This document shows positions 54,901 to 64,000 of a stretch of 64,000 nucleotides of DNA, piece after piece. Position numbers and translations under genes: made by a program. The number at the start of each line of letters is the position of its first letter. Position 1 is the stretch's first letter. The stretch is from Girardinichthys multiradiatus (lineage: Eukaryota > Chordata > Actinopteri > Cyprinodontiformes > Goodeidae). The notes under the pieces were generated by a model. That model ran no database searches and was not told where the DNA came from. It saw only the letters and a list, made by a program, of their open reading frames with translations. The DNA is taken from contig NC_061816.1 of assembly GCF_021462225.1 (NCBI RefSeq), forward strand, positions 11,061,390-11,125,389, read 5' to 3'.

Positions 54901-55220
54901 AGGAAACTCCAGCTGTCCTTCAGTGTTTTGTGCCACTTACTGGGAATGGGAGGGATTTCTGGGTGTGGAAAGACAAGTTGAAAATGAAGTCCAGACTCCT
55001 CCACCCTTAGTCAGCAATGGCATCATTTACTGAGGCTCTGTGGTTTGCTAGTTTATCATTTAGTCATTATCATTTCTCTATTTAGGCACATGTGGCTGCA
55101 GCGATAGCCACCAACACTTGTTTTAGGGTTATTACACATTTAATATCAATATACTTTTATAAACTCTAATTTCTAGACTTCTCAATTTAAAATATGAATT
55201 CAAAAAGTTTACTTCGAATT
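52000..55220. other. Region upstream of the raph1 start codon; no gene seen
   Basis: Probably raph1 5' intron or intergenic DNA. It has AAATAAAT-rich stretches (53100-53280) and purine-rich sequence (53860-53930). A short minus-strand open piece near 54762-54661 (AHADSAFFCKLMGQ) follows an acceptor-like TTTTTAG, but no partner exon was found. Confidence 0.4.
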
Positions 55221-55227
55221 CATGGCA

Positions 55228-55622
55228 GATATTTCTACTGTGGGGGCTGCACGGTGGCGCAGTCGGTAGCACTGTTGCCTTGCAGCAAGAAGGTCCTGGG
55301 TTCGATTCCCGGCCGGGGGTCTTTCTGCATGGAGTTTGCATGTTCTCCCCGTGCATGCGTGGGTTCTCACCGCGTACTCCGGCTTCCTCCCACAGTCCAA
55401 AGACATGCCTGTTAGGTTAATTGGTCTCTCTAAATTGCCCTTAGGTGTATGAATGAGTGCATGGTTGTCTGTGTGTTGCCCTGCGATGGACTGGTGACCC
55501 TGTCCAGGGTGACCCTGCCTCTCGCCCATAGACTGCTGGAGATAGGCACCAACTCCCCCGCGACCCACTATGGAATAAGCGGTAGAAAATGACTGACTGA
55601 CTGACTGATATTTCTACTGTGG
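55228..55622 (+). mobile_element. tRNA-derived SINE with (TGAC)n tail and 14-16 bp target duplication
   Basis: The head has A-box-like TGGCGCAGTCGGTAGC and B-box GGTTCGATTCC, followed by a body (GCATGTTCTCCCCGTGC, CTCCGGCTTCCTCCCACAG, CTGTGTGTTGCCCTGCGATGG) and a GACTGACTGACTGA tail. GATATTTCTACTGTGG occurs at 55228-55243 and again at 55607-55622, a clean target duplication (the first GA may belong to the tail). The perfect duplication implies a recent insertion. Confidence 0.88.
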
Positions 55623-55689
55623 TAAGGCTTTAATTATGCGGCCTTCAAAAACCAAGGACAGACGGACAGAAAACTGATTAAAAGGTTGG

Positions 55690-55890
55690 ACCAACGGCCA
55701 GATCAATTTAGGCATGGGTGGATGAATGGACAGATAGATGTTTGACGGATGAATGGATGGACCGGTGGAGGGATGCATGGTCAGGTGGAGGATCCATAGA
55801 TGGACAGTCGAGTGGATGGATAAACAGACCAACGGGCAGATAGATGGAGAGAGTTGAACGGCCAGGCTGATGGTTGAATAAAGGGATGGG
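55690..55890. repeat. Degenerate GGAT/GATG tandem repeat
   Basis: Imperfect repeats such as GATGGATGGAC, GATGAATGGAC and GATAGATG fill this stretch. No coding potential. Confidence 0.6.
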
Positions 55891-57595
55891 TACTTTTCAT
55901 GTGACAAAGTATGAAATACAATCTACATGGAAAGTTTTTTTCCCTACTGACACAGACCTAGAAAATACATGAATTCTATATTTTCAAGACCTTTCCAGGA
56001 TGTACAGGAACCCTGGTTTTATGTACAACCGATAAGTTTCAGTCTGAATAAAATGTTAACAACAACTGAGGCAAAAAAACCAAGGAATAATCAGTGCACG
56101 ACCAAAAACAAAGCACTCTTGGACAATGGCTCTGGTTCCGTCATCTTGAAGGAATCACAGCCTCAAGCAGGTTTAAGTGAATTACCACCTGCTGCCCTGC
56201 TTTTAAGCTTATGGACCATGTCCTGGCTAAGATGCAGGGTTAGGAGGAAGCTGCTGTGTGTCAGTGTGTGTATGTGCAGTAGCATTATCACAATCAAATG
56301 CCAGGCTTGGCCCTTTCCCTCCTGATACTGTGCTGTGCCATTCTAACTTGTCTGAGCACAACTGACATTGATCTGGATGGGTCAGGAGTCCAAACTGAAT
56401 AAGCAGAGGTCAAATGACCTCTCAGAGGAGTTTCTCATCTTAGCTTTTTGCTGTTGTAGCTGATGCTGTTGCATCAACAAAAAGGGGATAAAGAGAAGAG
56501 AGAGCAGTGTGTTTTAATCAGAATCCGATGCACCAATCAGGCTTTTACTGACCCATACCGATTATTGGTTTCCTTTGACCTGAACTGCCGATTCCAATAT
56601 TGACAGATTCAGGGTTTTTAGTTGAAAGTTTTCTGATAGAAGTAATAAAATTAAGAAACTACCAGATTGTTCACTTTTATGCATCAAAAGCATAGGCTTA
56701 ATCTGAGTTTTCATGAAACACAAAAAAAGTACACCAAAGTTCATAATGCTGGTTTAATTGTGTATAGATCGGAAAAAAAGTGATGTATATAATAAATATG
56801 CAAAACATTTATTTGATGTTTTATATATTATCTGGCAGTCAGCAATTCACCAACTAACTGGTGAATTGCTCATCAGAAACAAAAAGATGGAGTTTACAAT
56901 TTACAATGAGAAACTCTTCTCTAAAAACTAAAGAAAGCATATCATTTGGACCTGAGAAGAGCCAAGACGTAGGAGGAGGAAAAATGAAAGGAAAGAAGAG
57001 ATGTCTATCTTTAGCCGTTCAGTTCGGAGAGTGTCAGGAGGATTAGAAGAAAACAATAAAGACTTAGGCTGTGTAACAAAAGGAACAGATACTGTATGCA
57101 AATCTTTCTGCTGAATAAACGCTGGAGGAAAGTGTTGGATTTCTGGTCAGTCAGCTCTCCCTTTGTGTATTGTATATTTTTGTCGCCAGAGAAAGTAGGT
57201 TAATAAGTGACTAACTCCCTGACTTCTAGTCACATGACTTGGAATGATCCTGCCTGAGGGATACTTTCTCAACAAACTTGACACACACGAGGTGGCAAAC
57301 CACCGACATCATGTCAGGTCAAAGGTTTTGGTAGATAATTTCTTTGTTTCTTGGTAACAATTCTCATACTATTAGAACACCTGCTTATTCTCCCTTAAAT
57401 GGTGCTACATCTGTAAGGAAAATACATTTGTAGGATGAGTAGCAGAGATGAGTATCTGGTTTGTGCCTGAGGAATCCCTAAATGCCAATTCCAAACAAGC
57501 TTGTTCTGCTTGTTTGGTGTCATTTATTGGATTGCATTACTGAAGGTTAACGAAACAACGGAAATTATTATTAATTTAACCTCAGTAGTGTGAGG
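55891..57595. other. No gene or named repeat seen
   Basis: AT-rich sequence with scattered short frames and no splice-bounded coding segments recognised. Confidence 0.4.
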
Positions 57596-57599
57596 ATTA

Positions 57600-58050
57600 A
57601 CAGTGCACGTTCACAACACCCCTATGCAGGTCACCAGCTTGGTCACACATTGTTGTGGGATGACATCCCATTCTTCAACAGCAGTTGTCAGAGGTCAGCC
57701 AGTGTGGTTGACACCGACAGCACAACCAAGCTGATCCAAAAAGGTTCTATAGTGTTGAAGTCAGGACTGCAGACTGGCCAGACCATCCTCTTCCTTCCCA
57801 AACTCTGGAGGTTTTTCCTGATGAATCCCGCTCAGTGGAGGCAAGCACTGACATCTTGGAGGACTTCCGTCCTTAAGAGTGGAGATGTTTGATTACCTCA
57901 GGCTGCAGGATCTGGTCTTGATATCTCTCCATTGAGACAACCTCTGCTTATGACAAGCCTTATTTTTTTCCAATTAGGGAGACGCCAACTCAAACCATCA
58001 CACTGCCTCCACCTACGCCTTTTCCTTACAAATTTTAAACCAACTTTCCA
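57600..58050 (-). mobile_element. Mariner/Tc1-type transposase relic
   Basis: Antisense transposase-like order: TTGTTGTGGGATGACATCCCATTC, GTGTTGAAGTCAGGACTGCAGACTGGCCAGACCATCC, GACATCTTGGAGGA and TCTGGTCTTGATATCTCTCCATTGAG. Stops and frameshifts throughout. Family assignment is tentative. Confidence 0.45.
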
Positions 58051-60519
58051 GCTGTATAAGAATTTTTGTTTCCAAAAACCATTGTTACAACAAAAAACAA
58101 TATCCATACATATTTTCTTGCTTTTTGTGCCAAGTTTATATTTGAATGTCTGTGTTGAAATACAAGCAGTGTTAAAAAAACAAGGTAAGTACAGCAGGAG
58201 GCCTGGGACCTTATCGCTTTTTTCCTTTACTAAGAGAAAAATCCATGAAATGACATCATAGGTCAGGCTAGGTCTTGGCTGAATCCTCTCTTAATTCAGT
58301 TTGTGTGATGGTGACAGAGTACGCCTGACCATTTGGTTCCCATTAAAACAGTATTTGAGATTGACTAACAACTTTTATGGTTCAGCTTTCAGGCCAGACT
58401 AGTACTTTAAGGTCTGAGTAGTTTACAAGAACTGTAAGTTGCTGACGTCTCAGTTACCAACAGGCATGGGTTACTGGAGGTATTCCAAGGCACAGAGCAA
58501 TCATTATGAGGCTTCCTGATAAAAAACATGAGGTTACAACATCTTGAACCACAACAAAAGAGTTATTTATGGTTAGTTTTTTTTTTCTGTCCACTGTGCT
58601 TACTTAACTGGGAAAGACGTGTGCAGAAGTCTTACCTTGGCTGATTCAGCACCAGTGTTTCCAGTTAACACTCAATGATCCAAACTCATAAGATATGGGT
58701 TTCAAATAAATCCTTTCATTTTTCAGTCAAACGGGAAATACGAGGGCAGGGATGTGCAATATAGAAACAGTTTTGTGGCCATATACTCCCACATGAGCTG
58801 ATGATGAGCTTGATGAAATTTTTTTTTTCCCCCAATTACCCTCAAAATGTATGCATGAAAATGCATCGTATTCCCACCTGAAAATCCAGAACACATTATA
58901 TAATACTACCAAATAAGTAAAAATTAAAGGGAAGCACTATGGAAAATAAGAGAGTAGAAAACAAGAAGCCAATTCCAGAAACTCGAACTCTAAGAAACCA
59001 TAAAAAACTGCCGTGATGCTTGGCTGTAAACACAGATTGGGAATTCTTCAGTTTCATATAAACATTTAAAGTTCTTCTACCCTCTGGCAGCAGATGCAGG
59101 AGTTTCACCACTGCTAGGAGTTGTTTTAAATCTGTCAGGTCTGGGCATTGTAAGGTCCACACAGTACTTCCCCTGCTGCTGGTTAGCTTTGGGGAGATGG
59201 TATGAAACACAGTTAGAGGGGTGAGCCATATTTAAAATAGTGTCGCAAATATATGTAACTTGCATTTGAATCCAACAAAACACGTTGCTAAATATGTCTG
59301 TTCTTGTTTTTGGTGTTCTGATCTTTTCGGTCCCAATTTTTTTGAGGATCGTCAATACATATTCACTTTTACAACATGCTGTACCAGCTTTGATAACTGA
59401 TATTTTCAAATACATTTCTATAATGTACTCATTGATTTCCTGACTGTCAATCTGCCCAAGAGAGGATCAGAACAACAATCAATGGAAAGATGGTGTACTA
59501 CAAATTCTTCAGAAAATACTACACAACTAAATCAAATTATACAGGAGATTTCAGCGTATTTATGATAAATATCCCTCATAGTTTGATGAAATACCCTAAA
59601 CTGGATAAAGTCTCCTTCTCATGTCATAACATCATCTAGTATGAAATGCGCTTATGACTCAGAACTTCCACGTATATGTCTGGTTGTCAAGATTGTCTGC
59701 ATGGTCTATAAATTAAAGACATTAAAACAGACACCGACATCTCAAGACACATCATAAATGACATCCTGCATCACAATGAAGCAGTTTAAAAGCCTGTAAA
59801 GTCCACCTTGTGATATCACGTCTGATGAGCCTGTCAAAAGAAGGCCTTCGTCAAACAACAAAGCCTCCCAGTCTTAAGTGCTTGGACTCATTGACACTGA
59901 GATATAAAGCAGATTCAATTTCTCTGCAAACGAAAGAACATCTAATTACTTCCAGGCTCATGTTTGAAACACAGATGGTGGTCACTCGCTCATATTTGCT
60001 GCCATTTATCCTTCCTTTATTCGCTCTTTTGTTCCTGGCTGAATTAAAACCACTATACCACATATAATACATAAAGTAGTAAAAACCTACCCACTCACTG
60101 TGAGACTCAAAGGACTCTGTGTACAAAAGGAGTGACTATTTGTCTCAAGTCCAGCTTCTAACTAGGTGTGTCTGACTTAAACCCTAGAACTTTAGTGGCC
60201 ACTGACGTGTGGCCCTGAATGTAGCATTATAATGTTTGAGTTTAAGAAAAAACTGGGTGGATGCAGGTCAACGAAGCAAACTTGAAACCGTTAACACAAT
60301 ATCTAAGAACTTTTGATTTTGGCCAATCCTCAAGTGATTGTCTTGCAAAGAAAAAGATGTGGGATCGATTCCAGTTTCCTCCTGCCACATGGTGAAATGC
60401 CTCTAGTCCCGGCACCCAACCTCAATGTGTGCGCGTTTGTGAGTGCAACAGGGTGAATGTGGCTGTAGCTGTAAAACACTGAGTGGTCAGTTTAAGTAGA
60501 ATATAAACATAAATTCAGC
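58051..60519. other. No gene or named repeat seen
   Basis: AT-rich unique-looking sequence. An open minus-strand frame at 59225-59077 was considered and rejected for lack of support. Confidence 0.4.
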
Positions 60520-61040
60520 TCATTGTTAGCCTTGACCGTCTGCAGTAAAGTGGATGCTGCACCGATCTCAATTTATCGGTCCATCTACGTTCCAACCCTC
60601 ACCTATGGTCCTGAGATATGTATCAGGACCAGAAGAACAAGATCCTGGATCCAAGTGGCCAAAAGAAGCTTTCTCCTTAGGGTAGCTGGGCTCAGCCTTA
60701 GGCTATTTGAGCATCTAATCATCCAAGGGAGAGATCGAAGAGCATCAAATGGAGTCAGTTGAGGTGCCTTGGGCATCTGATCAGAATGCCAGCTGGGTGC
60801 CTCCCTTTCAAAGGTTTTCCAGGCATGTCTCACTAAAAACAGACCATGGGTGAGACCCAGAACCTGCTGGAGGGACTATATATATATATATATATATATA
60901 TACATACATATATATATATATATCTCATGACCTGGAAAGGCCTTGGGACCTGCCAGAATGAGCTGGATAATGTCGCCGGGGAGAAGGATGTCTCCATTTT
61001 CCTCCTAGACTCATTACCCCTGCAACTCGATCTCAGATAA
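60520..61040 (+). mobile_element. Non-LTR retrotransposon relic, reverse transcriptase C terminus
   Basis: Plus strand gives VPTLTYGPEICIRTRRTRSWIQVA and FLLRVAGLSLR, then in shifted frames the GHL-type region, LLEGL and ERPWDLPE with LLDSLPLQLDLR. This order is typical of a common fish LINE coding end. A (TA)n microsatellite interrupts it at about 60878-60922. Same family as 40591-41150 but in opposite orientation. Confidence 0.7.
60878..60922. repeat. (TA)n microsatellite
   Basis: Pure TA repeats with two TACATACA interruptions, inside the LINE relic. Confidence 0.9.
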
Positions 61041-64000
61041 GCTGAAGAAAATAGATAGATAAATATGAGCAGTTATGGGAAACCTCACAGTAAAGGTAAG
61101 GGTCAACTTACTCCATAGGAAATACAAACACAGAGTTAGGTTTACACAAAGTATTGCTAAATGCACCACTTGTTTGAATTGCTAACATAAGACAGGTAGA
61201 AATGTCAATTTTAATCTGTAATCTTGTTTTGAGATATTAGTGAAATTCTGTATAACTCAATCTAAATATAAAACAGGAGTTTGGGAGCTGCAATTGAAGC
61301 TGTGAAGGGGATATGCTGTACTTCTTTTTAGTTGGGTTTTATTTAGATAAATATCTTTGCCCCAAAACCTGGAGGATTTTAATTATTTTCAGGGATGCAG
61401 AGAAAGACAGCTCTGGAAATTTGGGCTGTTTTAAGAAATCATGTTGTTTTTACTTTAAAGATTTAGTTGTTAAGATGGTTCACTTTTTTTATTCATTCAA
61501 AAAGCAGAAAAAACTATTTATTTAGTTGTTAACTGATGCTAAAGAGAAATCGGTATTAGCAGGTTTACAAAAATCTGTAAACTCTGATCAGTGCATCTTT
61601 AGTAACCATTAATCTCAGTTTTATCATGATTTCTGAAACACAGCAAATACTGTAAAATATTTAGCACCATAACACACTTCTGTTTTTAGCTGAACATTAA
61701 TGTCACTGTGTTTTCTGTATTGTCATATCAGGTTCATAGTAATTAAAAGTTGCATAGATCACATATAAAAGGAGGGACTGCTGTGAGGACAGATGAGCTG
61801 GTTAAGCACAGCAGAGGAAGAAAGGGGATGACGGATAGACACAATAACAGGGGCAAAGCCTACCATTAGATTGTGAATAGAGTCGGGGCTGATCAACTAA
61901 CCAACGGCTCCAGCGACATCAGTCAAGCACGAGCAACAGCCAGCAAGCTGACCGTTACCAATCAGATGCACACATATGGATGCACAAAGAGATTCAGGAT
62001 CACTTGAGCGTGGCATGACACAGCGATCCCAGACGTCTTATACAGCCAATTACGAAGGAGGAGCATAGAAAGAGTCGGGGAAGGGGGGGCTGCAAGAGAG
62101 AGAAGAAAGATGAGGAGCATGGCAGAAGCTGACAGATGGAGAGGGAGTCACAGAGAGGAAGATCTGCACAAACTGAATCTGGAGAGAGGGGGGATAGTGG
62201 AAATGCATGGTCACACTGGTGGGTGGGAAGTGTGAGGACACAGCAGGCACACCAGTATCACAGCAAGGCAAAATTCAGCTGTCATTGTCATGGCAACACA
62301 TGTGCACACGCAAAGATCTCTGCTCGGATCGACACACACAAGCCTTATCACTTGGCTTCATAGTGAGGCTGGCAGGATAGTGACTCAGTTATATGCTAGC
62401 TCCTTTAGCCACAAACAGAACAGCTGTTGGGTTCTGTCTGTGTACAAATATCACAAAAAAATAACAAAAACAAAGGTGATCTGTGCTTAGTAAAAGCTGT
62501 CTGAACGTCAAACACCAAACTCTGCTTGCTTATGCACAAACATAACTGAGGATGCGTCATCTTCCCTGCAGGCATGAGCCCAAATGTGAAATCAATATTC
62601 TTGTCTTTTCCCTAAAGAGATCAAGTTCCATCCAGACAGATACACCCTATACACACACAGAGAGGGGCTCAGGTGGTCTGCTACACCTACACCAACTTTT
62701 AAACATGATGCAGCACTGCAGCAGCAGCAGCAGCAGCGGCGGCGGCTAAGAACGCAGAGCTGGAGATTATTTGGCTGATGTTTAGTGTTTGGTCAGTTGA
62801 GGGTTTAAATAAATTGGCCTGCACATGCATTGTGAATTTATCAGCATTAATGCTGCTTTAAAATCAATGGTTTCTGCAAACAAATATTTCTAATTGACAT
62901 AAGTGATTTATTGAAAGAGTGATTTATTATATTTCTGTCCATATTGTTTTTTAGCAAATGCTGCAGATTCTATTAAGAAGATAGAAAATTATATACACAA
63001 TTACCTTAATCATTGTAAGCAGGACGGTCTTCGATTAAACAGAGAAATTCCCATTATGAGCTTTTTAGCAGTGTTAACAGTGCTGGAATTGCATCTCAGC
63101 CAGCGATAGGCCAGTCCTGATCAGTGATCGGCCCGAAGGGAACTAAACAGTCAGTCTTTTCTCAAATCACACAAAGCACTACCAGGCCACTGACAACAAC
63201 CCTCTTAAGTGAAGAAGACACGCATTGCTATTTTCAGTATCAGTGAGTTGTTTAAAAGTGAAGGCACATTAGGTAAAAAAGGTAGAAGGTTCTAGAAAGG
63301 AAACTATTCTCCATAGAGGCACCAGTAATTTGTTTACTGGTGGCAAGAACAAAATACTTTTTTTCTGGTTAAGACATTTCATATTTTCTAAAAAATCAGA
63401 GGGAGTCCTCATGGGTCCCTCCAACTGAAGCATCAAGAGTGGTAGCCACACCCATTCCAAAATCATGACCAATCACATAATAGTTGTCAGACACTGCACA
63501 CAAATAAATGTCTGGCCCAAATAATGTGCAGGAACTCCCAAACCAAGGCTGTAGTATGTGCAGGCTTTAATGTGGAACTGCTCTCATTAATTAACATTAT
63601 GAATTACTTCGGACGTGAACGGACGTGTGCGGAGCAGTAATGGAGGATGTAGAATTCAGCACTTAACAGGGAGCAAAACATAATATAGTTCAGTTTAGTT
63701 CAGTTCAAGAGTGATTTGTACAGGTTGCAATGCTAACCATGTAAACTGCGGTCAAGGTCAAATTTATTTATTAAAAAAGTATTGGTCAAAAAAAAAAAAA
63801 AAAAACATACATTTACCAAATTGCTGTATAATAAAATGCAGAAATACCTTTAAATGCGAACTCTGGTCATTTTGTTTTGAACTAATAGTGAACTCGTTTA
63901 ACTACGAAGCTGTGTAACACTAACTGCTCTCTCTCATGTACACAGACTGATTCTGCCTCTACATTAAGTTGCTCATTTTTTATTAAACTTGTAGAAAATA
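61041..64000. other. Right-edge region; no gene seen
   Basis: Probably far upstream raph1 intron or intergenic DNA. It contains a (CAG)6-(CGG)3-like run near 62721-62746 and an A-run at 63789-63804. No exon was supported. Confidence 0.4.
62721..62746. repeat. Short CAG/CGG trinucleotide run
   Basis: Reads GCAGCAGCAGCAGCAGCAGCGGCGGCGGC. Too short to be notable and not in a recognised exon. Confidence 0.8.

Noticed and set aside
55255..55325. Possible tRNA gene (A-box and B-box, GGTTCGATTCC)
   Set aside because: It is the head of a SINE: followed by a retroposon body, a TGAC tail and a target duplication, and no cloverleaf acceptor stem could be closed.
59077..59225. Minus-strand frame MAHPSNCVSYHLPK to ASAARG
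   Set aside because: No acceptor or donor in phase, no recognised homology. Length is within chance.
62721..62746. CAG/CGG trinucleotide run as an expansion-type locus
   Set aside because: Only about six CAG units, not in a recognised exon.
1..64000. CRISPR arrays, prophage, operons or rRNA genes
   Set aside because: None seen. The regularly spaced repeats here are microsatellites and transposon ends, and all genes have spliceosomal introns.

Overview
This is a nuclear genomic window from a ray-finned (teleost) fish. The evidence is vertebrate multi-exon genes with GT/AG introns, teleost-type Tc1/mariner elements, L2-clade LINEs, a tRNA-derived SINE with a TGAC tail, and the low, AT-rich base composition of the introns. 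The species cannot be named from the sequence alone.

Four protein-coding genes can be reconstructed exon by exon. (1) zc3h13, minus strand, 5' half only: seven coding exons between 217 and 3759, continuing off the left edge, with a probable non-coding first exon near 4889. (2) cpb2, minus strand, complete: 11 exons, 13607 down to 7151, about 432 aa, a secreted B-type metallocarboxypeptidase. (3) alg11, plus strand, complete: 5 exons, 13958 to 23519, 493 aa, an ER mannosyltransferase. (4) raph1 (lamellipodin), minus strand, complete coding region: 16 main exons, 51901 down to 27262, about 1,498 aa, plus a candidate alternative first exon at 39065-39097. cpb2 and alg11 start codons lie about 350 bp apart, head to head; alg11 and raph1 converge. 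The genes have unrelated jobs: mRNA m6A methylation, fibrinolysis control, N-glycan assembly, and actin/lamellipodium control. No operon-like cooperation is expected. The zc3h13-cpb2 adjacency matches the human 13q14 order, but alg11 and raph1 are not their human neighbours.

The introns are loaded with mobile DNA. Three nearly identical full-length Tc1/mariner elements of about 1.61 kb (200-bp terminal inverted repeats, TA duplications) sit at 19250-20859, 33143-34752 and 44950-46560. The second has an uninterrupted 334-codon DD34E transposase. The first has its second catalytic Asp changed to Asn. The third has a 1-nt frameshift and is nested inside an L2 LINE. Two large L2 LINE copies (16005-19136 minus; 43050-44947 plus 46563-46712 plus strand), several older Tc1 relics, a 2.2-kb foldback element with 600-bp arms inside cpb2 intron 5, SINEs, MITEs and long purine-rich tracts account for much of the remainder. 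The right-hand 12 kb (52-64 kb), upstream of the raph1 start codon, holds no recognisable gene, only repeats.

No clearly undescribed biological system was found. The best leads are the foldback element with a reading frame preserved in both arms, the intact Tc1 copy, and the unannotated-looking alternative raph1 exons.
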